Shown here: piece by piece, positions 1 through 10,663 of the stretch
How positions within the stretch are numbered: the stretch's first letter is position 1
How the letters are laid out: every line of letters begins with the position of its first letter
From: Isoetes taiwanensis
Taxonomy: Eukaryota; Streptophyta; Lycopodiopsida; Isoetales; Isoetaceae
Length of the DNA: 64,000 nt
Assembly: GCA_021234155.1 (NCBI GenBank)
Contig: JAJEKV010000059.1
Span: 725,844 to 789,843, forward strand
Direction: 5' to 3'
The notes under the pieces: model-generated
Told to the model about the DNA's origin: nothing
The model's input: only the letters and a program-made list of their open reading frames with translations
Databases searched by the model: none
Program-made: the position numbers and the translations under genes

Positions 1-1440
1 TAACATTATATAATCTTTGGATCATGGACCAAGGTGACTGAATCTTACAAAACAGTTTGATTTTGCTGACATCCACCTTGACATGAAGCTGGCTGGAACA
101 AATGAAACCAGTTGCAAGTTAATGAGTTGTATTACATTATGCCCTGAATTATTTTCGTACATGAAGGTTATGAGGTCGCCACAATGCAGCATGCAGACTC
201 TAATTAACATGATACTCTTCCGCACAATTTATAAGCCTGTCAAGGTGTTTTCCTGTTCTGAAGCCTGAACAATCAAGAAAGAACACTAAGGCACAATGCA
301 AATTGACAAACATTTCATGGTGAATGTAATCAAGGTTTTCTTAGTATGTACTTCTAGGTTGCAAACTTTAGTATGGTTAGCAAGTTGGATGTACCCATGT
401 CATGTCTTCTAACTCCTTACAATAACCATGTTCTTTCTTCTTCCCCTTCGTGTTTTTTCTTCTTTCTTCTTAGCGTGCTTACCTTCTTGAATCAGGATCT
501 TCGCAAAGGTCTAATCAATAAGTCAGAAAGGCTGAATGCCAATGCTTGTTCATTTGGAGGACATGATATTTTGCCAAAGTATTCATAAACCAACCAATGC
601 ATTCGCACATAGAATAACGACGACTAAAATGGGCAATCTTATCGTTAAAGGCCAACAAACGTTGAGCTCTTACTTGGGAGTATTACTTTCTAAAAAACTA
701 TTAGCAAAAGAATCACCAATGCAAAATGGTCCCTAAGTTTATGGGTTTTAGATGACAAAATGATACTTCGGATTCATAGATTCAATAAAGATGTTAATGT
801 ATACAATTGACTTAGGTCTGATCTGACCATCGATGTTGGACACATCCTCTCATTGCACATGCCTCCACCAGATGTCAATATGCTCTTTCTTTCTTTTCAC
901 CAGCAGGGGGATGACATTCAAGGAAGCATGAACTCATGATGTCAAGGTTCTAACATCTACCCCCAATTAACATTATGCATTCAACTCAATGACCACGTAG
1001 AATGATACATTAGATGGGTATTATGATAGCTTTGGTTGCGGAATCAAACAAAATGTAATTAACTTCTACAAAAAACATGAAGCGCTACCTTGAGCGTTGT
1101 TATTAGTGGTACACCTCACACTCATCAACCAAAGTTGAAGTTTGTCTTGCATCTTCCTTAGTTCTCCAGTTATTATCAACAAGCTGCTATGCCAACTTAC
1201 CCCTTAGCGTGTAGGCATGATTTGTTTTAAAAAACGTTATAGTTGGTATAGACTTAAGATTCATATTAAGCAATGAAACATCTTTTTCCTTTTCCTTTTC
1301 GAAGGATGTCAAACTTTATTCATCAAACAAAAATTAACAAAATAAGATGTGAAGACAGGAGTGTAAGCCCATGGACAGAATGATCCAACTGAACACAACC
1401 ACATGTCTATATATAGGAAATCAATACCTTCTTCTCTTGA
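1..1440. other. Gene-poor AT-rich stretch
   Basis: I see no gene here. All open frames are 76 codons or shorter, and none shows a recognisable motif, a splice-consistent continuation or a biased composition. No direct or inverted repeat of note was seen. It borders the decayed LINE sequence that follows, so it may be older transposon debris. Confidence 0.5.
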
Positions 1441-1449
1441 TCAAGAGAA

Positions 1450-1790
1450 GAACACTTATAAGCAATAACAATTTTTATCATGTGTCCACCAAAGACGAAT
1501 CTCGTCTACAGTGTCCATGCCCTTAAAGATATACAATCTCCTTATCTTCCAGATTGACCATAAAGGCCAACCAGATGCAAGATGGAAAGCTCGTTTCTGC
1601 AATTTGGGCCATGTTCCAGGGTGAATAGCAAGCAGAATTTGCTAGCTAGTTAAAGAATTCTCATAAAGGGTTAGCAACCAAAACCATGCCAGCCGAAGCT
1701 GCTTACATAACAAGAAGCAATGCTCAATACTCTCAATAATTTGCTTACATAAAGAACAGAACTTTGAAATTCGATGCAATTTTATGAACT
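1450..1790 (-). mobile_element. Decayed LINE reverse-transcriptase tail (zf-RVT region)
   Basis: Read on the minus strand, one frame gives CSLCKQIIESIEHCFLLC, then LRLAWFWL, one in-frame TAG stop, and LASGWPLWSIWKIRR followed by an aromatic, charged tail. The C-x2-C...H-C-x4-C arrangement followed by a Trp-rich stretch and W-x-I-W-K-x-R-R is the zinc-binding domain that follows reverse transcriptase in plant L1-type LINEs (zf-RVT). The stop codon and the lack of a long frame show it is dead. The upstream part of the element probably lies at higher coordinates, where a related block is found at 2,470-2,650. The interval between them keeps no frame I can confirm. Confidence 0.7.
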
Positions 1791-2469
1791 AAGCCTATTG
1801 ACTCAGAGACATCTCTGGATTACTTGCTACCATATAATTGTCACCTTGGGATGAAATAACTTATTCTACACCCTGTCCAGACATGTTTCCATTGTGGTTG
1901 AGGGACCTGAAGGTGCTACCTATTGGATGGATGTAAGGTTTCATAACGCAGAGCGAATTTATAAATAGAATGGACAAAGTGCTATGTCTTGATATCCTGT
2001 TGGCATCCCCATATAGCTACCTCAATTTGCTAACCGGAATTATGTGGCAACAATGTTAGCAATACGAGTCCAAATTGCTCTATCTCATCTATACAACAAG
2101 AATTTTGTTTTGAATGCTTCCCATGATAGGAAATGGACAGATTCACACCAAGCTGCAATAGTGCTTACACCACCTGCTATTTATCGTCGATGTGTCCTTG
2201 GATGTATGACAAACACTCAGAGGCACATTGTCTGGAGTGTCTTGCAAAGAAATCCACCAACATGGGGTAGATAACTAAGGACACATCTTGGGGTTAGCAT
2301 GAAAAAGGGACCTGACGATGTCCCAAGTAGCAAGCAACCCCTTCAGAAAGGGGAAAGCATTAGGATATGGATGCATATCAAAACCCAAGAAAGGAGGAGC
2401 CTAATAGTAGCCTTACGAAATGGAAGACAATGTTGAATTGTCTGTTTCAATAGCTTCAAATCAGAACAA

Positions 2470-2650
2470 TCATCTACCAGGAAGAACCCTCCAAATAAAC
2501 TTTGAAATCATCACCTTATTTTGAAGGTTAAAATTCAACATCCCAAAGCCACTACCTGCCATAGGTTCGCCCAAGCAACCCTAACCGCAACTCTTCCCTC
2601 TTTTCTACTCCAAATGAACTTTCGAAAATACGAACGATCTCTTCCATCAT
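2470..2650 (-). mobile_element. Decayed LINE fragment upstream of the zf-RVT block
   Basis: On the minus strand, with one frameshift, the sequence reads VAWANLW, then GFGMLNFNLQNKVMISKFIW followed by RVLPG. This matches the plant LINE block W-x-x-V-C-x-P-K-x-x-G-G-L-G-I...N-x-A-L-L-x-K-W-x-W-R that sits between the reverse transcriptase and the zinc domain. Order and strand agree with the zf-RVT fragment at 1,450-1,790, so the two probably come from one element. The interval 1,790-2,470 would be its interior, but I cannot confirm it. Confidence 0.6.
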
Positions 2651-3059
2651 ACAATGCACGAATTTATTAATTTGAGAAAAAGTACTGTCTCATTTTGCTC
2701 CAAATATATTTTTTTAGTGCGTATGAAGCATGTTTTTGATTTGGTCTAGGTTCCAACAAAGCTAGAGGGAAATATGACTCATATCCTACCCACGAAAAGG
2801 AAGCAAGATAAAATCTGTAAAAAGTGCTACAATATTTCGATAGTTGCAAGGCTGAGTAAGTAAATGAATACATTATTTTTGTCAGAAGGATTACCATTGC
2901 GATATTTTGAATGCAAAATTTGTGGAAACAAGAGAAAAATAGCACAGGCATTATTTATTAATGTACAATTTATATGATTTGTATAAATTATAGCAACTAA
3001 TATTATATGCACACAAAAGCTAAGATTTCTAATGGAAAAAAATATTGAATTGATTGCAT

Positions 3060-3190
3060 CAACAACATCAAACCAGGAGGTTTAATGCACTTTGCCCAAG
3101 CAATCTTTAGCACAGCTCCTTCTTCCAGTCCACCTCAAATGAAGTTCCTGCCAATACGCACAATCTCCTCCGTCCTACACTCAGGGGTTA
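3060..3190 (-). mobile_element. Second copy of the LINE block
   Basis: Minus-strand reading gives ECRTEEIVRIGRNFI, a stop where Trp is expected, then GGLEEGAVLKIAWAKCIKPPG. It resembles the block at 2,570-2,650 (EEIVRIFESSF, then the R-V-A-W-A-N stretch). The two are therefore separate fragments of one LINE family about 500 bp apart, either two insertions or a broken duplication. No longer frame is present. The 400 bp between them is AT-rich with no other feature. Confidence 0.5.
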
Positions 3191-3751
3191 ATAGAGCAGA
3201 TGATATATAAACATGAGTATTACTAAGAATACATTTAACTATAATGGTTGTTCGGGGCATGTAGAGTTTTCCACCAAAATAAGTGGTTCTGCAATGCTTT
3301 AATGATTTTATCCCAAGCATTTGATGCGGAGACGTGATTGACGTTCCAGGATAATATATGGTATATAAATACGTATGTCATACTGCCCCATCACTAGTAC
3401 ATGTCGACTATGCCGACATGTATACGACGACCATAAAGGGTTATACCCTCGGGGGAGCAGCTCAGGGAACTTGAAGGATGAGCATAAGCATGCATGGAAT
3501 TCTCCGTTAGCTATAATCTCCTTGTTTGCCAAAGAATTTTATGAAATCTCATTCCTAAAGATAGTATTATAGTATTAATAAGATTATTATAAATTATATG
3601 TTGAAGACGGCTGATAATGGGGCCCAAGAATGGGTCGCCAACGGCCAGACTAAATCCAAAACTGGTCTGGATCGCATCTCCTTATCCCCAAATAGCTTAG
3701 GAAAAGGGACGATTTGCAGGTGTCCGCCTGGGCTCTTGTTTTGGGGAGTTC
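3191..3751. other. No gene seen
   Basis: No supported coding region. The only structures noted are a TATA-like tatataaata near 3,360, not followed by a convincing frame, and a 9-bp hairpin (tacatgtcg...cgacatgta) near 3,402-3,424. Confidence 0.4.
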
Positions 3752-4005
3752 AATCGGGTATGGACGTGTGTCGCCACAATCCTCCGGCCGCCCATGGAGC
3801 CACTATTCCCTGGAAGGGGAGATGCAACCCTTCCTACCTCATCGGACCGGGGAGATGCAACCCGAAGTAGTCCCGTTGGGTGATACCATGAGACTGCGTC
3901 TCTGACAGGTTGCAGTCACATCAGAGCTTGATTTAGCCCATCTGCAAAGTATACACAGGAGGGGCGGATGGACTGGTCAACCCTAGCCATTGTCTATAAC
4001 TAGCC
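3752..4005 (+). repeat. Diverged member of a dispersed repeat family
   Basis: This stretch aligns with gaps to the right half of the repeats at 26,127-26,740, 49,414-50,025 and 60,083-60,694. Shared landmarks are cctcatcggaccggggagat / cctcatcaggactggggaga, the following gcaacc...gtagtcc, a ggttgcagtca block, and the caggaggggcggatgga block. It is clearly more diverged than the other three, so it is an older copy. The left half seen in the others is not recognisable here. The nature of the family is unknown. Confidence 0.65.
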
Positions 4006-4755
4006 CCACCATTGTCTCGGTATCTTGAAGCCCAACCGTCAATCTACCTCCCTTATGTGTCTGATCTGCGTTATGATGTATTGATATCTATGATGGATTT
4101 ATGGATGGATAGATGGCACTACCCTTTGAGATAGCTGATTGTATTATTATTGCTAGTGTTGATGCTTATGTTTATGCTTCCGCTGTTATAGAAGCCCATA
4201 GGGGAAGGGCGCGCAAAACACCTTCATGTCCCCTTCCCGCAACATGGCCATTCCAGGTGCGGGATAGACGGAGGGCCCATGCGGCAGGTGTGCTGGATGG
4301 GGGATTTTTCGTGAGATGCACGACACTGCATCGTATATTTGGTGGGGAGCATCACAGCCAAAACAAGATATACGTTAACAAGTGTATGCCAAGCATAAGG
4401 TCTCAAAAATAACAAGTGTACTATCAAATACAGTGTTGGCTTTTTGCTAACAAATCTTCCACAAAAGCATGATCAAAATAATGATTTGATTCAAGTAAGG
4501 AAGCAATACCACCCAAACACAGCTTTTAGGACTCACAATAATTCGAACTGAGTTGGATCTCACAGAGTGTCGCATAGGGGTAAAATTGAGTTTGGAATTG
4601 AAATGCGGAATGGACCTACAAGCCACCTTGAAGAAATAAAAAATGTTTCTTCACAGGATGCTCCATTTTGGAAGATTCTCACTGCTATTGGAAGATGTAG
4701 TTGGGTGCTATCACAATATGCCATAATCAATGCCAACGTCTTTAAAAATCTAGAG
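4006..4755. other. No gene seen
   Basis: Open frames of up to 99 codons occur on both strands but overlap each other and show no domain, splice signal or start context. I see no repeat structure apart from the AG-rich tract that begins near 4,755. Confidence 0.4.
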
Positions 4756-4930
4756 AGAGAAAAATCCTAGAGGGAGAAAAGCCCTAAGGAGAGAGAGTTA
4801 GCAAGGTGCTAGAGAGAGAAGCACTGGTAAGGTGCTAGAGGTACATCACTGGCAAGGCGTTAGAGAGAGAAGCATTGAGAAGGCGTTAGAGAGGTACAAC
4901 ACTGATAAGGCATTAAAGAGGTACAATAGT
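4756..4930 (+). repeat. Degenerate AG-rich tandem repeat
   Basis: About six imperfect units of 25-30 bp are built on 'aaggtgctagagagagaagc' and 'aaggcgttagagaggtacaa' variants. Units drift in sequence and length, as in an old minisatellite. There is no coding potential. Confidence 0.7.
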
Positions 4931-5715
4931 TGTAGTAGCTAACTTCATTTATGGTAGATGTAATGCCCAAAGCCATTACTAAGGGCATATTGATCTCCCA
5001 ACACAAGAGAAATGTGAAGAAATTATATTCAAATAATGCCTATGCCATATACTTCTTGACATCTCAATAGGCGGGCAGTTATTCACCTTCGATTGATATA
5101 TAATCCATAAGGAAGAAGGTTCTTTTTATGTTGGATAATCTTTATGTATATACTTAGGAGTTATGGATGTTTTTAAGTACTGGCCTAGTGCAAATTCTAT
5201 ACAAGAAGGGTTTAAATTGCCTTTTAAAAATGTGTATAGAATGGTTTTTTTATTTTTTATTTTTTATTGGCCATCCTTCGAGTGCAGATGCCAAATCCCT
5301 TTTATATATAAATGCATTTTTTGGATGAAATTTCACCTAATTTCATGCCATTATTAAATCATGAGTTCTCCTTTGACATGAGCACAAAGAGGCAATAGAG
5401 ACACATGGGCCTAAACAAAAAATCACGCCACGTAGTCAACCAATCTCCATCCAACGATCCAAATCCCACCCGCCCGCCTTTTGAGTGGGAGAAGGTTCAT
5501 GTTTGAGCCCTTATATGGCGCTTGCTATTTGGCGAGTCCATAAGTAAATGATTGTGCAGACATGGGAGGAGGCAATTGTGCTTTATAATTTGAAATTGAG
5601 ATTTCAAATAATTTCTCACTCTTGTCTATTGCATTGATAGATTTTGTCAATGCTCGTTAAGAGAAATTTAGTAAGTTCGGTTGTTAAGACTATATAAACA
5701 TAGAATGATGGAGGA
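4931..5715. other. No gene seen
   Basis: AT-rich sequence with short frames only. I found no supported gene, RNA or repeat apart from the hairpin that starts at 5,716. Confidence 0.4.
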
Positions 5716-5819
5716 AACCGCATTGGGGAGGGGGTTTCCTGAAATAAACCCCCTGGCGGCCGCCGCGAGCGGCATCGCCAGGAGGTTTATTTCAAGAAAC
5801 CCCTGAGCCAATGTGGTTA
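5716..5819. repeat. 104-base near-perfect hairpin
   Basis: Two arms of about 43 bases (5,716-5,758 and 5,777-5,819) are inverted copies of each other with roughly six mismatches or small gaps. They enclose a GC-rich loop of about 18 bases that can itself pair (gccgc/gcggc). The outer ends read aaccgcattgg and ccaatgtggtt. The shape fits a foldback MITE or a plant pre-microRNA. I recognise no known miRNA. It lies six bases from the TIR element at 5,826-6,365. Confidence 0.75.
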
Positions 5820-5825
5820 TGCCAC

Positions 5826-6365
5826 GTAAATGTCCACAAGGACGAAATTTTTGCTACATGGCAAGAGAAAAAAGAAATTTTTTGGTTCTATTCTCTTCAG
5901 GCGAGCGACGGAGTGGCGTAGTGAGCGACTGGAGTGAGCTTTGCAAGCTCGCTTACTTGTGACAAATTCGGTGGCTTGCTTGTTTCTTTTGTTTTGTGAC
6001 AGATTTTCTTTTCATGCATCAGTATGGCGGAACTACCGTGGCGGAACTATGACATAGGAAGCCCTGTTCGGCGTGAAACAAACTAGTACGGCGGAGCTAT
6101 GGCATCTTGAAAACACAATAAATGGAGGTTTTAAACACAGTCCGACCTCCATAGCCAGAGCTTTACAAAGCGGAACCTCCATAGCCAGAGCTTTGCAAAG
6201 CAGAATCTCCATAACCAGAGCCAGAGCGGTCCAACTGAAATCAGAAAACCTTCTAGAGGTTTCTTGGCGGAGCTCTGGCGGCGCCGCCTGAGCTCCCGAG
6301 CAGGTTGTTTACTGTTTTGAACAAAAGCATAAAAAACGAGAAATTTCGTCATTGTGGACGTTTAC
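5826..6365. mobile_element. 540-bp TIR element (MITE-like)
   Basis: The ends are inverted: the left begins gtaaatgtccacaaggacga and the right end, read in reverse complement, begins gtaaacgtccacaatgacga. Both continue with aattt, giving 25 bp with two mismatches. Inside are about 2.7 copies of a 30-bp unit containing 'acctccatagccagagcttt' (6,148-6,225) and repeated 'tggcggaacta' motifs near 6,025-6,055. No transposase frame is present, so it would be non-autonomous. I find no clear target-site duplication (left flank ttatgccac, right flank aatccacta). The superfamily is therefore open. Confidence 0.7.
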
Positions 6366-7249
6366 AATCCACTATTCCCTCCCCCCTCCTAGTTTTGAAT
6401 TTTTCCCTCCCCCCTCCTAGTTTGAAGCGAAACTAGAGGGTTTAAATACCTATAACAAGATTGAGTGGCCCACGTAGAGAGTGATAGACGTAGAAGGAGC
6501 ATGTGCATAGCTATGAGAATTGAGTATTGTACACTAGGATAAGAGAGGAAGTCAAACATCCCTTTATGAATTACCCACAACATTCTATATATATGGAAAT
6601 GGATCTCTAGATTGACCAACTCCTTTCTACCACGTGGCATTTAAATTGGAATATAGTCATACCTTTTAGGTCAATGGGACAAGCATTTCTTGCATAAAAA
6701 TTCTACTATTTGTAGATTGGAGCATAAGTTGCAGTATTGCTATGGTGAATTTCTATACTTTTCTTTCACTAGAGGAACATGTTTATGTAGGCATTTACAC
6801 ATATGATTAAGCATTGATTCAAGTATAAAACTTTTGTTTTCTTTAAAACTTATGGCCAGGCTTCACTCTTGAAAATTAGGATATTCAATAGTCAATATCA
6901 TATCCTTCTTATCTATACCTTATCGGTCATGTTGTTGTCATGAATGAAAAAAGTTGGAAAGAAAAGAAAAAATACCAACAACCAAGGAAACCATTGATAT
7001 AAACAGCCATCATTCATTAACCAGTCATTGTATTACACGTGTTCCACAAGATATGAACTGAACACCAAGTCCAATGGCACATAAGGAACGACCATCCAGA
7101 AGTATATTACATTGCACAAGTACAAGTACAAACCAAACTTCAACTCCAAGACAACACTAGCTTGCTGCACAAGCTATTTCCACCACAACAGTATGTACAT
7201 GCAAGAGGAACAAAGCCAACAACAGGAAGAACCAACAACAGGAGATCAG
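6366..7249. other. Intergenic; short pyrimidine direct repeat
   Basis: A 25-bp pyrimidine-rich unit (ttccctcccccctcctagtt followed by ttgaa) is directly repeated at 6,375-6,426, just outside the TIR element. The remainder is AT-rich, and the last 230 bases are likely 3' flank of the minus-strand gene at 7,250-9,037. I see no other feature. Confidence 0.5.
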
Positions 7250-9037
7250 CTAGGCATGCATCGTGCGCTCATGAGCAAGAGCAAGAGACTCGAAATCTCT
7301 TAGCTTCCACAAAATGAGACCCCGCACACGATTCATTTCTGCACGAAATATCCTACGCTCCTTTTGCGAAACATGGATTCCAGGATCATCCATGGCACAA
7401 AGGCACTCTTCCAAGATGTCAAAACTATCTGTCAAAGCTATCTGCAGATTATGTATAATGCGGGCTGTATGCTTCGCCATCACCTGCGGATCAAAAAAAG
7501 GACCAGCCTGGGGAGCAGGAACTGGAGCAGCAGCGACTGTCTCCATTTCTACATCCGTCGACTCCGACTCACTATCTAGAGAAACAAAAGGGGAAAACAA
7601 CTCCGCAACCCTGTTCGCCCCATCATCCGCTGGCCCTAAAGCAAAGAAACAAAGAGGTCAATGCATGAAATGAAAAGAACACCAGGAAAGCAAGACATAC
7701 AATCAGGAGAAAGCTAGAGTGTGGTCATCTAAGTCCGTGGATATAAAGTCTTGAAATGGCAAAGACTACTTCGGTGGTTTTCCGGAGGAGGAATGAAAGC
7801 GGGAGTTTCTTCTCTATATGCTTCATTCTCCACCATCTCAAATCCATCATTGCCCCCTTCTTCCAAACTGCCATCACCATCTAACTCATCAAGCTCACGT
7901 GAGGCAATCACATCATCCCACATCCTCCGCCTCCTCTTGTCAACACGCTCAATAGGAACCGTGCCATCGGGGAATTCCATAAATCACGCACCTGACATCC
8001 TTGATGGAGGCATTGGATGGATCTAAGGTCAGCCTCCACGCAGCTTCAACTCTTTCGTACCTGACAAAGGCAACATTAAGTGGCAAAGCACCAAGTATTT
8101 GGACAAGGTAAAACCACCTGTTCTAAGCATCTTTGCGATAGTATAACAAAGGGAAGGTGTTCTTTGCTTCCGCCCATGATACATAACAAAATGCTTTGCT
8201 CTTCGCATAAGGTTCCGGTTATCTAGAACAACAGTGTTCTTGATGTCTCCGGCACCATACAATGCGTATAAGTTCTTGCCTCTCTCCATCTGCTCAACAG
8301 TAACATCTTTCATATGATGGCGGAAGTGAAGCTTGCCAGCATCCTTGAGACAATACCCAATCATGCCCTCAAAACAGTGAAGGCGAGTGTCCTTGAGGAC
8401 CTTGCACATAATGACTCCACCGCGGGCCTCCTCGATGCGCCCATCAAGCCAATTCTTCAAGCGGGCATTCCGCGGACGCGGGGAGTTGTTGAGCTCATTC
8501 TAAAAGCGTAGCTTTATGCGTGCAAAGTGATCAAGCTTTTTGCCGTTTCAGGCCACAATACCAGCCACACAATTCTCATCCAGGAAGTTACATGTTCCAA
8601 GATACCGCGCATCGAAATATGCGCACTGCTTCGCTCCCGGTCGCGCTCAAATCGGTGATCTTTGGACTTCTCCACTTCTTTGCCGCCGCCCCCGCTTCTT
8701 CAAGGCATCCTCGGACTTCTTCTTCTCTCTCTCCAACCTGGCTGACCTCCCTCTCCACCTTCGCGCCTGCTTCGGCTCTAACCTTCTCCTTGTGCGCCTT
8801 CTTACGCTCCTTCTCCCTTGCGCTCTTTCTCCTTCAATTCGGCCTCTCCATCCTTTCCGGCTCCTTCACCCATAACTCCACTCCCTTTCCAAAGGATCTT
8901 TCCTTGGGCGACCCCTCTTGCCACGGTACAGCCATCTCTTCATGCATCGGCAGAATTGGCGAGGCCCTCAGCGGGTGGAGCCACTTCCTGAAGTGGGCAC
9001 GTGGAACAACCCATGCATGAACACCAAGGCCCTCCAC
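7250..9037 (-). pseudogene. Locus A: broken gene with Y-x-x-K (Rep-like) motif, unrecognised family
   Basis: A coding-like stretch reads right to left in pieces. First is a basic Lys/Arg-rich segment (about 8,650-9,037). Then comes a block with LHCFEGMIGYCLKDAGK (8,360-8,310), YALYGAGDIKN, AKMLRTGGFTLSKY, and ASIKDVRCVIYGIP after a frameshift near 8,070. An acidic segment starting near the PIERVDKRRRRMW block follows (7,729-7,970). After a probable intron with acceptor tttgctttag (near 7,636), a final 116-residue exon ends at 7,250. In-frame stops near 8,550 and 8,510 and the frameshift suggest a dead or mis-sequenced gene. Blocks in the same order recur at 24,720-26,042. G-Y-C-L-K-D resembles motif III (Y-x-x-K) of HUH-type replication initiators, but I find no His motif upstream. 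A mobile-element or virus-like origin is inference. Confidence 0.5.
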
Positions 9038-9898
9038 GGCGCTCTTGCCCGACCAGCGGGGCTACTCAGGGGGTGACCTTCCTCATCCGCGAGGAACTAG
9101 AAATACCTGGACACCTAGCTAGCCTACGAAGCAACATCCCTGCAACCTGTAAATCAATTACCTGAGGAACACACAGCTGAAGCAGAAGGCGACCCCGCCA
9201 TCATGGAACCGCAGACAGCAAGAGACGAAATAACAAACCCCTGCAGGAGCTAAGAACCCAGCATGCCATCTGTCAAACCAAACCACCTCGGTTGGGTCAC
9301 CCACAGCTGTGTGGAGCAGAGACAGGAAACCAAATCGGCTCCCCTCCACGCACTGGCATGCGCCTGTAGCAGCGCCCTTCAGAGGAAAAGCGAACCATGG
9401 GAAAAGGAAAACGTGTCCATTTTTGCAATTTCTCCCCAACAAAAAAAAACCCTCTTGCATAAAAAGACAACGGCAAACCTTATTGTCGGGAGAGGGTACC
9501 TAATTTCACTCAATGTACAAAAAATGGCAGGGAGCCATTTACTCGAGGCATTTCATAGCATCTTCTGAGAAAGGCTGTGCAGGTGAACTGCATATTGGAG
9601 ATGGTGTTGCCATGTTAGAGGACTTAGTGCAAATGACAAATATTTGTGGGGCTTCCTATTGGGCTGGTCGAATTGGGCCTTTGGGATGAGATTTGTTGCC
9701 TAAGGTAAATAAAAGGAGGGAATGATCAAGTAAAAAAGTAAAAAAGAGGTTAAATAAGGAAAATAAAAGAAAAATGAAAGGGGAAAAAAAAGGGGAGAGA
9801 AAAATAAAAAGGGGCCCAATACTTTTTAACGAGAAGGAGCTTTCCCCTTCTTTTCCTTAGTTCATGTTTCGTGCTTCTTCTTCATACCGGACCTGGTC
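9038..9898. other. Region upstream of the tandem unit; AG-rich tract
   Basis: No supported gene. Open frames near 9,158-9,568 lie on both strands and shadow each other. A purine-rich tract (about 9,700-9,820, runs of A and G) lies just before the duplicated unit. If the ATXR3-like gene is transcribed from near 9.9 kb, this stretch contains its promoter, and tandem copy 2 lacks it. Confidence 0.4.
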
Positions 9899-10063
9899 GC
9901 CATAGCTGGTTCCGACGGATTTGCTCAATTGCCCGGCCCAGCCTTTTGCCCCTGCTCTACCCTCCTCCTTCCCTCTTTAACAATGGCAGCCCGTCCGCCG
10001 GATCAAGTTTCTAGGTCTCATGATGCCAGTGCGGGTTGAGCACCCATTTCCGCAATTAAGGAC

Positions 10064-10300
10064 TTGCCGGAACTTAAGATTCCGCAAGTCCTTTTCCTAG
10101 AGCTGCAATATGCCCATGTTTCTGCTTTTCATAGCCTTGCTTGTATGGCCGTAGTTGTCCATAGGGATGAAGAGGATGAGGTGCTTTCTGGCGATGTCTG
10201 GCTGTTTAGGTTAGCACATATGCATGTAGAGCGTCGCCGTTTCTGGATAGTGCCATGTTAGGGCGCCAAAGGCTCAGGTGCTTGAGGGGATCGCTTCTTG
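10064..10300 (+). CDS. Conserved open frame upstream of the ATXR3-like exons, unrecognised
   Basis: A frame reading PELKIPQVLFLELQYAHVSA...DVWLFRLAHMHVERRRFWIV is kept in both tandem copies (here and at 33,333-33,602). In copy 2 it extends a further 20 residues through RAPKAQVLEGI. The base differences between copies change little of the protein, which hints at real coding. It could be a 5' exon of the ATXR3-like gene, an upstream frame in its leader, or an unrelated fragment. A short upstream frame, MAARPPD...ASAG (9,983-10,039), precedes it in the same reading frame, separated by TGA. I recognise no domain. Confidence 0.3.
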
Positions 10301-10663
10301 GATGCCTAATATGATTTGTTGGATAGGAAACAATGATGGCCGAAGTTGCCCTCACAGGTTCAGCTCTAGTTTCGCCTTGTTATGTTGCGTGCCTGGCATA
10401 TCAGTTTGTAGTGTGGGGAGGTGTTTCTGTGTAATTGGATTGGTTTATATATGCAGGAATTCAACGTGGTCCTGAAGGTTATAGAGATCGATTTACTTTT
10501 GATGTTATTGTTTGCCAGCATTTTTTTTTAAATTTTTTAATCTTTCTGGGTGCACATTTTTATCTAATGCTAGTTGGAGCTTGAACAATTAGCTGTTTTT
10601 GTATGCAGCTATCAAGCGAGTACATCAAAATTTTATTCTGAGTTGATTATTCTTCTTTTGCAG

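Noticed and set aside
8520-9020. Long plus-strand frame of 166 codons
   Set aside because: It is the complement of the Lys/Arg-rich minus-strand coding of locus A; its Ser/Pro/Leu-rich composition is what such a shadow gives.
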